A program made the position numbers and the translations under genes. 64,000 nt of DNA. It comes from Haladaptatus salinisoli (GTDB taxonomy: Archaea > Halobacteriota > Halobacteria > Halobacteriales > Haladaptataceae). The stretch lies in NCBI RefSeq assembly GCF_020614375.1, contig NZ_CP085327.1, positions 496,001 to 560,000 of the forward strand, read 5' to 3'. Numbering within the stretch: position 1 is the stretch's first letter; the number at the start of each line of letters is the position of its first letter. Below, one piece after another: positions 53,864 to 62,548 of the stretch. The notes under the pieces were generated by a model. That model searched no databases and was not told where the DNA came from. It saw only the letters and a program-made list of their open reading frames with translations.

Positions 53864-55264
53864 GTGAGCGACACTGAATCATCCGAAAGCGGAGCGCACG
53901 AACACCACGAACACCACGACGTGGAGGGACCGGGGTACGCCACGCCGCAGGCGGCCATCGAGCAGGCCGAACGCGAGAAGATCGCCTACGTGATGTCGCT
54001 GTACGTCGGCACCGACGTGGACGCGCCGGATTTCCTGTCGATCGTGGACGTCGACCCGGACTCCGAGACGTACTGTCAGGTCGTCGACCGCGTGGAGATG
54101 CCGAACAAGGGCGACGAACTCCACCACTTCGGTTGGAACGCCTGTTCGTCGTCCTGCCACGTCGGGGGCCTGGAGCGCCGCCACCTCGTCGTTCCGGGCC
54201 AGCGATCATCGCGGCTACACATCGTGGACACGAAAGACCGAGAGAATCCGGAGATCGTCAAAGTCATCGAACCGGAGGAGGTGCACGAGTACGACCTCTC
54301 GGCGCCGCACACCGTCCACTGCATCCCCGACGGCGAGATTCTCATCTCGATGCTCGGAAACGAGGACGGCGACCTGCCGGGCGGCTTCCTCGAACTGAAC
54401 GACGACTTCGAGATCGAGGGGCGGTGGGACGCGCCGGGCGAGATCGATATGAACTACGACTTCTGGTACCAGCCCCGGCACAACGTGATGGTGTCGAGCG
54501 AGTGGGCCGCGCCGAAAACGTACTACCCCGGCTTCGACCTGGAGGATGTGGAGGCAGGCAAGTACGGCCACGAAATCCACGTCTGGGACTGGACGAACCG
54601 GACCGTCGAGCAGACCATCGACCTCGGAGAGGAGGGGTTGATTCCGCTGGAAGTCCGATTCCTCCACAGCCCCGAGGCCGTCCACGGCTACGTGGGTGCG
54701 GCGCTCTCCTCGAACCTGTTCCACTTCTACGAGGACGACGACGAGTGGCGCGCCGAGAAGGTCATCGACGTCGAACCGCGCGAGCACGAGGACTGGGACA
54801 TGCCAGTGCCGGGGCTCATCACCGACCTCGTCGTCTCGATGGACGACCGCTACCTGTTCTTCGGGAACTGGCTCCACGGCGACGTGCGGATGTACGACGT
54901 GAGCGACCCGAAGAACCCGCGACTCGCCGACCGCGTGTGGGCCGGAGGGCTGTTCGGCCCGCGCCATCCGACCGGCGAGAACGACCGTCCCGTCATCGCG
55001 GGCCCGCAGATGCTCCAATTGTCCCTCGACGGCGAGCGACTCTACTGGACGACCTCGCTGTTCTCCACGTGGGACAACCAGTTCTATCCGGAGGAGGGCG
55101 AGAAGGGCTCCGTGATGCTCAAGGCCGACGTGAACCCGCGGAAGGGGACGATGACCCTCGACGAGGACTTCCTCGTGGACTTCGGCGAGATGCCGAACGG
55201 TCCGGCGAGGGCGCACGAAATACGGTGGCCGGACGGCGACTGCACGAGCGACGTGTGGCAGTGA
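53864..55264 (+). CDS. Selenium-binding protein/methanethiol oxidase family (SBP56)
   Basis: The 466-residue beta-propeller has the family landmarks YVMSLYVGTDVDAPDFL, KGDELHHFGWNACSSSCHVG, LSAPHTVHCIPDGEI and RHPTGENDRP. Bacterial and human relatives oxidise methanethiol to H2S, formaldehyde and peroxide and bind copper or selenium; the conserved cysteine pair and histidines are present. A GTG at 53864 is chosen because the 20 codons before it look unconserved. The next gene, a 2Fe-2S ferredoxin, overlaps the stop. Confidence 0.85.
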   Translation: MSDTESSESGAHEHHEHHDVEGPGYATPQAAIEQAEREKIAYVMSLYVGTDVDAPDFLSIVDVDPDSETYCQVVDRVEMPNKGDELHHFGWNACSSSCHVGGLERRHLVVPGQRSSRLHIVDTKDRENPEIVKVIEPEEVHEYDLSAPHTVHCIPDGEILISMLGNEDGDLPGGFLELNDDFEIEGRWDAPGEIDMNYDFWYQPRHNVMVSSEWAAPKTYYPGFDLEDVEAGKYGHEIHVWDWTNRTVEQTIDLGEEGLIPLEVRFLHSPEAVHGYVGAALSSNLFHFYEDDDEWRAEKVIDVEPREHEDWDMPVPGLITDLVVSMDDRYLFFGNWLHGDVRMYDVSDPKNPRLADRVWAGGLFGPRHPTGENDRPVIAGPQMLQLSLDGERLYWTTSLFSTWDNQFYPEEGEKGSVMLKADVNPRKGTMTLDEDFLVDFGEMPNGPARAHEIRWPDGDCTSDVWQ

Positions 55265-55584
55265 GCCGCCGCCACGACGTCGAACTCGTCCGGCGCGACG
55301 GCCGGAACGAATCCGTCCGCACCGACGGCGAGGAATCGATACTCGAAGCCGCGGAGCGGGCGGAAATCGGTCTCCCCTTCGGGTGTCGAATCGGCGCGTG
55401 CGCCACCTGCACCGGTCGACTGCTCGACGGGCGAATCGAACACGCGCGACCGCCGAGTGCGCTGAAACCGCGATTTCTGGACGAGGGGTACGTCCTGCTC
55501 TGTATCGCACGAGCGAGGGCGGACTGCCGAATCGAAGTCGGCGTCGACGTGCAGAAAGAACTGGTCGAGAACCCGTGGAAGTAG
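55261..55584 (+). CDS. 2Fe-2S ferredoxin (plant type)
   Basis: The 107-residue protein has cluster ligands in LPFGCRIGACATCTG (C-x4-C-x2-C) and the distal cysteine in GYVLLCIARA. This is the fold of plant-type ferredoxins. The GTG at 55261 overlaps the propeller gene stop, so the two are translationally coupled, which suggests a shared redox function. The sequence is less acidic than usual haloarchaeal ferredoxins and lacks their N-terminal insertion. Confidence 0.9.
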   Translation: MSRRHDVELVRRDGRNESVRTDGEESILEAAERAEIGLPFGCRIGACATCTGRLLDGRIEHARPPSALKPRFLDEGYVLLCIARARADCRIEVGVDVQKELVENPWK

Positions 55585-55712
55585 CGCCGACCTTGACCGC
55601 GGCGAGTTTCACGACCGGCTTCGCGACGGAAGGATTCGCGGACGGCGACGCTAACGCTATACTCCGTACTATCAGACTTCATCAGGCGACTCTCATTACT
55701 CCGGACGTTGTA

Positions 55713-55719
55713 TTTTATA
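55713..55719 (+). promoter_or_regulatory. TATA box before the AhpD-like gene
   Basis: TTTTATA in the 212-base gap between the ferredoxin and the AhpD gene; it would give a leader of about 50 bases. Confidence 0.45.
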
Positions 55720-55796
55720 GACGAGTTCCCGGCGTGACGACGACGGCGGTACGGGGAGTCAGGGACGCGTCCGGGGACTCGAAGGGGGAAAAGAAC

Positions 55797-56198
55797 ATGG
55801 TATCGACCGAAACACGGGAGGAAATAGAGGAGTACCTCGGGCAGGTTCCGACGTGGGTGGAGAACCTCGCGGAACCGGCGAGCGACCAGAGTTGGGAACT
55901 CGTCCGGGACCTCGAATTCGGGGAGACGGACCTGTCCGCGCGGGAGAAGGCGCTCATCGGAGTCGGCGTGGCGGCCGCCATCAAGTGCCCGTACTGCATC
56001 CACTTCCACAAGGAAGACGCGCGGATGGAGGACGTCACGGAGGACGAACTCGCGGAGGCCGTCAACCTCGCCAGCACGACGCAGTACTTCTCGACGATTC
56101 TCCACGGGGCGGAGGTCGACGTGGACGAGTTCGTCGACGAAACGACCGAAATCGTCGAACACGTCGAAGAACAACGGGCCGCGGCGGGAGCCGACTGA
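55797..56198 (+). CDS. AhpD-like alkylhydroperoxidase (carboxymuconolactone decarboxylase family)
   Basis: The 133-residue protein contains the redox pair with its proton relay, AAIKCPYCIHFHKED (C-x2-C-x3-H). AhpD-like proteins reduce peroxides with electrons from dihydrolipoyl or thiol partners. It follows the methanethiol-oxidase/ferredoxin pair, whose predicted product includes peroxide. ATG at 55797 is the first good start after the promoter. Confidence 0.85.
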   Translation: MVSTETREEIEEYLGQVPTWVENLAEPASDQSWELVRDLEFGETDLSAREKALIGVGVAAAIKCPYCIHFHKEDARMEDVTEDELAEAVNLASTTQYFSTILHGAEVDVDEFVDETTEIVEHVEEQRAAAGAD

Positions 56199-56276
56199 CC
56201 CGGCGGCTCGTCCGTCAGTCCGTTCGCGAATCGCTCGTAGCGGTCGAGCCGACCGAGGCCGACCAGTCGACAGTCA

Positions 56277-56284
56277 TTTTATAT
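56277..56284 (+). promoter_or_regulatory. TATA box of the penicillin-acylase-family gene
   Basis: TTTTATAT, 23 bases before the ATG at 56307: a typical leaderless promoter. Confidence 0.55.
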
Positions 56285-56306
56285 CGAGCGGCGCACAGGT
56301 TTTCGT

Positions 56307-58691
56307 ATGGACACGGATATCACTCGCCGGGCGCTCGTCGGGGCGATTCTCGGCGGAAGCGCCGTCGGCGGGTCGCTCTCGCCCATTCGGAGCTACCTCC
56401 GACGATTCGCCCCCCTCAGCGGAACGGCGTGGGACGGCGCGACCGACCGCACCGACCGTCGCGTCGAAAGCCCCTACGGAGCGGCGAAACTCCGCTACGA
56501 CGGGGACGGCGTGCCGAACGTCACGGCGGACGACGAGCGGGCGCTCTACTTCGCGGTGGGGTACGCGCAGGCCCGCGACCGACTGTTTCAACTCGACCTC
56601 CAGCGCCGACTGATGCGCGGACAGGTGTCCGCGGTGGTCGGCGAGGCGGCGCTTTCGAGCGACGAGTTTCACGTGCAGATGGACTTCGCGGGCGCGGCGG
56701 AAGTGACGTGGAACCACGTCTCCGACACCGACACCGGAGAACTCGTCCGGGCGTTCTCCGAGGGCGTCAACGCGCACGTCGAAAACGAATCGCTTCCGCT
56801 GGAGTTCGCGCTGCTGGAGTACGAACCCGCGCCGTGGACGCCCGCGGACACGATGCTGATGGAGAAACAGATATCGTGGAACCTGACGGGGAGCTTTCTG
56901 ACGCTCCGACGCGCGACGGTCGCCGAGAAACTCGGCCCGCGGGCCGCGCGCGATCTCTACCCGGCGCGTCTCGACCACGATTCGCCCATCATCCGGAACG
57001 ACGGCGACCGAAACGGAGGACGGAGCGGGCGGGAGAACGAGAGCGCGGGCGACGAGGCGGACCGGTACGAACCGCCGAGGGGTGCGGTCGGAACGCCGCT
57101 GCTCGACTGGGCGGGCGAGTTCGAGCGCGGCCGCGGAATCGGGTCGAACAGTTGGGTCGTCTCCGGGAAACACACGAAGAGCGGGAAGCCCATCGTGGCG
57201 AACGACCCGCACCTGAGCCTGATGGCCCCGCCGGTCTGGTACGAGATGAACCTCCGCGCGGGGGAGACGAGAGTTCGAGGCGTCACCTTCCCCGGCGTCC
57301 CGTTCGTCGTCATCGGCGAGAACCGCGCCGGGGCGTGGGGGTTCACGAACACCGGGGCTGACGTCATCGACTTCTACGAGTACGAGACGCGGGGCGGGCG
57401 CTATCGCTACCGGGGAGGGTGGCGCGAGTTCGACGCCGAGACGCGGGAGATCGAGGTGGCGGACGGCGAGAACCGCGAAGTGACGGTTCGAAAGACGGTT
57501 CACGGGCCGATGCTCGAGCGCGAGGGCCACCGCGTCGGCGTCGCGTGGACGGGCCACACCGCGACGGAGACGACGCTGGCCGTTCACCGATACGGCAGGA
57601 GCGAGGGGGTGGACGACCTGCTCGCGGCGATCCGGCGGTTCGACCTCCCGACGCAGAACCTCGTGTACGCGGACCGCGACGGAAACACGCTCTACTACGT
57701 CACCGGTCGGATTCCGATGCGAACCGCGGACGGAGAGCGGGTGCGGGGCGACCGAATCTTCGACGGCTCCGCCGGGGAGGCCGAGTGGACGGGCTTCGAA
57801 CCCTTCGGCGTCTCGTCGTGGGAGGGGTTCGTTCCGTTCGAGGAGAAGCCCCACGTCGTCGACCCCGACCTCCTCGCCACCGCGAACCAGCGCGTCACCG
57901 ACGACCCGTACCTCGCGGAGGCGTACTCCAGCCCCTACCGGGGGCAGCGAATCTACGAACTGCTCGACGCGGCGGCGGCGTCCGGTTCTGGGATGGACGC
58001 CGCGACGATGAAAGCCGTTCAGGACGACGCGCTGGACAAGCGCGCCGAGCGGTTGGTGCCGGAACTGCTCGGCGCGGCGCGCGGAAAAGACGGGGTTCGC
58101 TCGGCGGTGGAGACGCTCTCCCGGTGGGATTTCCGGATGCGCCGCGACTCGAAGGGTGCCCTGCTGTTCGCTCACTGGTTCGACGCCTTTCGCGAGGAGA
58201 CGCTGGGCGACGAGTTCGAGCGGGCGGGGTTGGACGAGAGCTACTACCCCCGCGACTGGGTGCTCGCCCGCCTCCGGGGGAAACGATGGTTCGGGAGCGA
58301 GGGCCGGAGCGCGGCGATGGTTCGGGCGCTCCGAACCGCCGTTCGGCGAATCGAGGAGGGGGAATACGAGACGTACGGCGATTACAACACCAGCCGCGCC
58401 ATCGCGCACCCGTTCGACCAGTCGTTCCTGAACTACCCCCGCCTGCCGACCGACGGGTCGAGTCACACCGTGAACAACTTCCGGGTCGAGGACGCCGTCG
58501 GAAGCAGTTGGCGGATGATCTGCCCGATGGGCGGCGAATCGGCGGCGATTCTGCCGGGCGGCAACTCGGGCGATTACTTCTCCGAGCACTACGACGACCA
58601 ACTGCGGGCGTGGGCGAACGCCGAGTACAAACCGATGACGCGCGAGATTCGCGGCGACGTGGCCGTCACGTTCGAAGGTGAGAAGCGATGA
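56307..58691 (+). CDS. Penicillin acylase family Ntn-hydrolase
   Basis: The 794-residue precursor has a twin-arginine N-terminus (DITRRALVGAILGG) and then the alpha-chain region. The nucleophile serine, about Ser280 in GIGSNSWVVSG, becomes the N-terminus of the beta chain after self-cleavage. Later SNTGADVIDF-type and TANQRVTDD motifs line the active site. Relatives cleave penicillin G, N-acyl-homoserine lactones or other amides. Substrate unknown; export by Tat is likely. Its stop overlaps the next membrane-protein gene. Confidence 0.88.
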   Translation: MDTDITRRALVGAILGGSAVGGSLSPIRSYLRRFAPLSGTAWDGATDRTDRRVESPYGAAKLRYDGDGVPNVTADDERALYFAVGYAQARDRLFQLDLQRRLMRGQVSAVVGEAALSSDEFHVQMDFAGAAEVTWNHVSDTDTGELVRAFSEGVNAHVENESLPLEFALLEYEPAPWTPADTMLMEKQISWNLTGSFLTLRRATVAEKLGPRAARDLYPARLDHDSPIIRNDGDRNGGRSGRENESAGDEADRYEPPRGAVGTPLLDWAGEFERGRGIGSNSWVVSGKHTKSGKPIVANDPHLSLMAPPVWYEMNLRAGETRVRGVTFPGVPFVVIGENRAGAWGFTNTGADVIDFYEYETRGGRYRYRGGWREFDAETREIEVADGENREVTVRKTVHGPMLEREGHRVGVAWTGHTATETTLAVHRYGRSEGVDDLLAAIRRFDLPTQNLVYADRDGNTLYYVTGRIPMRTADGERVRGDRIFDGSAGEAEWTGFEPFGVSSWEGFVPFEEKPHVVDPDLLATANQRVTDDPYLAEAYSSPYRGQRIYELLDAAAASGSGMDAATMKAVQDDALDKRAERLVPELLGAARGKDGVRSAVETLSRWDFRMRRDSKGALLFAHWFDAFREETLGDEFERAGLDESYYPRDWVLARLRGKRWFGSEGRSAAMVRALRTAVRRIEEGEYETYGDYNTSRAIAHPFDQSFLNYPRLPTDGSSHTVNNFRVEDAVGSSWRMICPMGGESAAILPGGNSGDYFSEHYDDQLRAWANAEYKPMTREIRGDVAVTFEGEKR

Positions 58692-59017
58692 GCCGACTCG
58701 GCGAGTTTCGGGGGGACGGCGCTCGGCGCTGGACGCTGGTCGGCCTCGGAGCGCTCCTCGGCCTCGCCCTCGCGTGGCTTCACTGGCTCGGCCTGCTGGT
58801 CGGCGGCGTCCTCGTGAGTCTCCCGACCGCGGACCCGAAGCGCGGCGTTCTGGCCGGACTCGGATTCGGCGCGCTGGCGCTGCTGGTTTTCGCGGGACTG
58901 CTCGCGCTCCGCGGGGCGCTCGTTCCCGCGGTCGAGATGGGTCGAATCACCGCGCTGACCGCGGCGATTCCGCTCGTCGCGGGTGCCGTCGGCGGACTGG
59001 CGCGGGCGCTGGTCTGA
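58688..59017 (+). CDS. Small membrane protein downstream of the acylase
   Basis: The 109-residue protein has three or four hydrophobic segments (about 17-33, 35-44, 53-76 and 88-107) separated by short charged loops and is rich in Gly, Ala and Leu. ATG 58688 overlaps the acylase stop (ATGA). It may anchor or assist the exported enzyme; no family is recognised. Confidence 0.7.
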   Translation: MSRLGEFRGDGARRWTLVGLGALLGLALAWLHWLGLLVGGVLVSLPTADPKRGVLAGLGFGALALLVFAGLLALRGALVPAVEMGRITALTAAIPLVAGAVGGLARALV

Positions 59018-59048
59018 ACGCGCTCGCTTCGACGACCCGCGATAGGAC

Positions 59049-59501
59049 TCACACCGACTCCGCGACGAGCAGGTACGCCAACAGCACGAGCAGCGATACT
59101 TCCGAAACGACGGTGACGAACTCCACCGGACCGGCGAGGAGGTGGTCGAGGAGAAACGGCAATAGCGGGCCGGCGTGCTGGGTACCGGGGCCGAACAGGA
59201 ACAGCGGCCGGTGTCCGCCGGCGTGCCACCCGAAGTAGCCGACGAGGTACGCGAGCACGAGGACGATTCCGCCGGCGTACAGCGGTCGACGCGGTGCTCC
59301 CGCCGCGGCGAGGAACAATCCGACGACCATCGCCAGTCCGGAGACGACGAACAGCGGCCACCGGAGGTCGCGCGGAACGAGAAATCCGGCCATCATCCAC
59401 CGGGTCCAGTTCAGCGCGCCCAGCGAGAGGTGAATCACCGCGACGACGACCGCTAGCTGGGCGGCGACGAAGCGAACCGGCGAGACGCCGTCGGAATCCA
59501 T
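59049..59501 (-). CDS. Polytopic membrane protein of unknown function
   Basis: The 150-residue protein has four or five hydrophobic segments (about 8-30, 46-64, 72-92, 110-128, 130-148) and the loop GWHAGGHRPLFLFGPGTQHA, whose histidines could bind metal. Convergent with the previous gene. Not recognised. Confidence 0.7.
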   Translation of the reverse strand: MDSDGVSPVRFVAAQLAVVVAVIHLSLGALNWTRWMMAGFLVPRDLRWPLFVVSGLAMVVGLFLAAAGAPRRPLYAGGIVLVLAYLVGYFGWHAGGHRPLFLFGPGTQHAGPLLPFLLDHLLAGPVEFVTVVSEVSLLVLLAYLLVAESV

Positions 59502-59578
59502 CGGGAGAACTAGCGGTGCGACGGGACAAAGCGGTTCGGTGGGAACTGCGGACGGTCTCCGATCCCTCGCAGGAGTAG

Positions 59579-59649
59579 TGCACCGGACGGGATTTGAACC
59601 CGTGCCATGAGCTTGGAAGGCTCAGGTCCTGCCACTAGACCACCGGTGC
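59579..59649 (-). tRNA. tRNA-Gly (anticodon TCC)
   Basis: The 71-base minus-strand cloverleaf has acceptor GCACCGG/CCGGTGC with discriminator A. The anticodon stem is TGAGC/GCTCA with loop CTTCCAA, anticodon TCC (complement of 59615-59617), reading GGA. The T arm has the standard GTTCAAATC. CCA is not encoded. The upstream flank carries a GCGCGGTGC/GCACCGCGC hairpin. Confidence 0.95.
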
Positions 59650-59775
59650 GCGGTGCTCACTTCGCTCGCACCGCGCACCGAGCCTCGCTTCACTTCGTTC
59701 AGTGAGACACCGGTGCGATTCGTGGTGCGGCGAATACGAGTGTATCTCCGGATTGTGGGCGACGGCTTAAGGGTG

Positions 59776-60417
59776 TTACTGTTTTCGCCCGCGGACTTCG
59801 GCGTAGCAGTTCCCGCTGGACACGGACACGTCGTCCGGAACCAGCGCGCTCTCCGCCACGTCCTCGCGGAACTCCTCGGGCGAGTAGATGTGATAGAACC
59901 GCGGCACCGTCTCGCCGCCGGGGAGGGTCCAATCGACGGTCGTATCGAACCCCTCCTCGCGGTCGAACCGGTCGTGCGCCGTGCTCCACGCGCTCACCAG
60001 CGCGACGCCATCCCGGCCGAGCACCCGCGCCAACTCGTTCAGGCTGTCGAGGCGGGCCTCGCGGGTGGGGAGGTGGTGGAGCGTCGCTACGTACACCGCG
60101 AGGTCGACGGAGTCGTCCGCGAAGGGCAGGCGCGCCGCGTCGCACTGCACCAACTCGACCTCGAACGCGCGCTCTCGGGCGCGGGTTCGCGCTTCCGCGA
60201 GCAGTCCCCCGCTCGCGTCCGCTCCCACGACGCGCCGAGCGCGCGAGGCGAGTAGCTCCGCGTGGCGTCCGTTGCCGCAGCCGAGGTCGAGCGCGGTGTC
60301 CGCCTCCCGACCGTCGAGGAACGACTCGACTTCGGGCCACGCGTGCTCCCGAGTTCGGGCGAAGTGGGCCGCGATGCGGTCGTAGGTCGCCCTGACGTCG
60401 CGGCCGGTCGGTTCCAT
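59776..60417 (-). CDS. Trm9/ALKBH8-like SAM methyltransferase
   Basis: The 213-residue class I methyltransferase starts ATYDRIAAHFARTREHAWPE, a close match to the N-terminus of yeast Trm9, followed by the SAM site LDLGCGNGRHAELLA, a GADAS acidic loop and AVYVATLHHLPTREARL. Trm9 methylates the carboxymethyl group of wobble uridine in tRNA and needs Trm112. The substrate here is not shown, but a tRNA role is the best guess, next to a tRNA gene. ATG at 60417. Confidence 0.8.
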   Translation of the reverse strand: MEPTGRDVRATYDRIAAHFARTREHAWPEVESFLDGREADTALDLGCGNGRHAELLASRARRVVGADASGGLLAEARTRARERAFEVELVQCDAARLPFADDSVDLAVYVATLHHLPTREARLDSLNELARVLGRDGVALVSAWSTAHDRFDREEGFDTTVDWTLPGGETVPRFYHIYSPEEFREDVAESALVPDDVSVSSGNCYAEVRGRKQ

Positions 60418-60448
60418 ACCCGAACTCTCGCGCCGGACGCCAAATGTC

Positions 60449-62548
60449 CTACGGGTGAACGAAGTGGTCGAGCGCGAGGAAGACGACGTAGGCGACGGCG
60501 AACATGACCGTCGCGTGTTTCGCGCCGTCTTTCGCGCTCCCCTCGCCCATCTTCCCCGCGACGAGCCCCGAGAAGAGCGCCTGCACCAGCGCGGTGTGGA
60601 AGAAAACGAGGGTGTAGGCGTCGATGTCGACCGCCCCGACGTCGCCGACGCCGCCGAGACCGACCGGTCCGCTCCCGGCCGCGTCCGCGGACGGCAAGTT
60701 CTCCAGCGCGGGAACGAGGATGCCGGAGAGCGACGCGACGATGAACAGGAAGACGAAGAACGAGAGGTAGATGATGACGAGGTAGGTCATCATCTCCTGT
60801 CGGCGCTGGCGCTTCAGCCGCCGACTGGCCTGCGCCTCGTCCGCCGCGATACGGAGCACGCTTCCGATGTCGCCGCTCGCGTGCATCGCGTTCGTCACGA
60901 GCGTCACGACGCGCGTGACGGTCGGCGTGTCGATTCGGTCTTCCAATCGCCGGAGCGCCGTCGCCGCGTCGGTTCCCCACTCGATGTCGCGCCACGTGCG
61001 CCCCAGTTCCGCGTTCAGCACGCCGAGGTCGCTGTCGGCGACGCGACCGAAACTCTCGACGACGGTCATCCCCGCCTCGTTGACGCTGGCGAGCCGGTCG
61101 AGCAGGTCCGGAACCGCGGCCTCGATGGCGGCGAGCCGCCGTCGCTTGAGCTCCCGGACGGCGGCGAACGTCGCCAACACGAACAGTGCGGCCTGCGCCA
61201 CCGCGTCGTCCGCCGACGCGAGCGTGGCGGTTCCCGCCGCGACTTCGGGACCGAGGCGAACGAGAACGAACAGAGCCGCGAGCGGAATCGTCAGATAGAG
61301 CACCGCGACCGGTCGCTCGCGCACGGTTCGGAGGGGGTCCGCGAGGGCGCTCCGCACGCTCCTGAACCGGTCGAACGCCGCCAGTCGCTCGGCGTTCGTC
61401 GCGACCCCGCCGTCGCCCACGGCTCGCCCCGCGTCCGGGTCGCTCGCTCGGCGAACGTCGTGCGAGCCGCTCTCGACCGGCGCGCGTTCGTCCCGGCTGA
61501 TGCGCAGCGATTCCGTGATGCTGTCGAGGTAGACGACGAATCCGACGTTGCCGAGCGGGACGAGCAGGTACGTCATCAGCTGGAGGAACGAGAGCGTGTC
61601 CGCGACGCCCATCAGTCCGACGACGACGAGGATGGTGATGAACAGGAGGGGGCCGACGACGAACAGCGAGACGTACCCCTCGGCCAGCGTCGCCAGCAGT
61701 TCGAGAAACGCCTCCTGCTCGGCCTTCGCGTCCCGCTGGTAGCGTTCGTACTGCTCGCGGAGGTACCCCGGGAGGCTCTGGCCGCTCTGGAGCACGCTCG
61801 CGAGGTTCTCGCCGAACTCCTCGAACTTCTCGCTCGGCGACTGGCGCGACATCTGGCGGATGGCCGTCAGCACGTCGAGGCCGAACAGATCCATCGCCTT
61901 CACGCCGACCGCGACCTCCTCCGCGGCCTCGCCGTACACGTCCCGATTGCGCGCCAAGGTTCGCATTATCTCGGGAAACGCCATCCCGCTTCGGGAGAGG
62001 GCGAAGACGAACGCGACGGTTCGCGCGAGGCTGGCGTCTATCCGTCTCGCCCGGGCGCTCCCGCGGTGCGACAGCGTCTCCCAGCGGAGCCAGTAGGTTG
62101 TCGCACCCCCGAGCAGTCCGACCGTCGCGCTGCTGAACAGCAGGAGGACGAACAGTTCGCCCGCGGAGAGGGTGGGGACTGCGAGGACGTTCGAGAGGAA
62201 GCCGAGCCGCGCCGGGAGCGTCCCGCGGAGCGTCTCGGGCGACACCGACAACACGGCCAGCACCAGTCCGACGAGGTAGACGCCGAGGACGCTCCCCGCC
62301 ACCGCCGCGAGCGCGGCGTACATCCACGTCTTCGAAGCGTACAGCCGGTACGTCTCGCCGACGTGAGCCGCCCGGAGGTGGTCGCTTCGTTTCGAGCGTC
62401 GTCTCCCGCTGGCTTGGACGTAGGTTCCGAACACCTGCAACGCGACGCGCGTGACGGTTCGGTAGGCAGTCCTGCTGACGGGCGACAGGACGACGGGCGC
62501 GAGCAGGAGGAGCGCGAGGACGAGCGGAACGTAGTTCAGCAGTCCCAT
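60449..62548 (-). CDS. Type II/IV secretion inner-membrane protein with two F domains
   Basis: The 699-residue protein has about nine hydrophobic segments and two T2SF modules: the first with LSRSGMAFPEIMRTLARNRD (about residues 190-260), the second with LASVNEAGMTVVESFGRVAD (about 490-560), joined by a hydrophilic linker. This is the membrane anchor of archaeal pilus, archaellum or secretion machines. Its ATG overlaps the stop of the upstream ATPase gene, so both form one machine. Confidence 0.88.
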   Translation of the reverse strand: MGLLNYVPLVLALLLLAPVVLSPVSRTAYRTVTRVALQVFGTYVQASGRRRSKRSDHLRAAHVGETYRLYASKTWMYAALAAVAGSVLGVYLVGLVLAVLSVSPETLRGTLPARLGFLSNVLAVPTLSAGELFVLLLFSSATVGLLGGATTYWLRWETLSHRGSARARRIDASLARTVAFVFALSRSGMAFPEIMRTLARNRDVYGEAAEEVAVGVKAMDLFGLDVLTAIRQMSRQSPSEKFEEFGENLASVLQSGQSLPGYLREQYERYQRDAKAEQEAFLELLATLAEGYVSLFVVGPLLFITILVVVGLMGVADTLSFLQLMTYLLVPLGNVGFVVYLDSITESLRISRDERAPVESGSHDVRRASDPDAGRAVGDGGVATNAERLAAFDRFRSVRSALADPLRTVRERPVAVLYLTIPLAALFVLVRLGPEVAAGTATLASADDAVAQAALFVLATFAAVRELKRRRLAAIEAAVPDLLDRLASVNEAGMTVVESFGRVADSDLGVLNAELGRTWRDIEWGTDAATALRRLEDRIDTPTVTRVVTLVTNAMHASGDIGSVLRIAADEAQASRRLKRQRRQEMMTYLVIIYLSFFVFLFIVASLSGILVPALENLPSADAAGSGPVGLGGVGDVGAVDIDAYTLVFFHTALVQALFSGLVAGKMGEGSAKDGAKHATVMFAVAYVVFLALDHFVHP

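Noticed and set aside
56274..58601. A 775-codon frame antisense to the acylase gene
   Set aside because: Shadow of a real gene with conserved catalytic motifs on the other strand.
59641..59718. Ten-base repeat of the tRNA-Gly 5' end (CACCGGTGCG at 59641 and 59709)
   Set aside because: It is short, at the 5' rather than the 3' end of the tRNA, and encloses only 60 bases of simple CACTTCGCTCG-like sequence; not a convincing attachment site.
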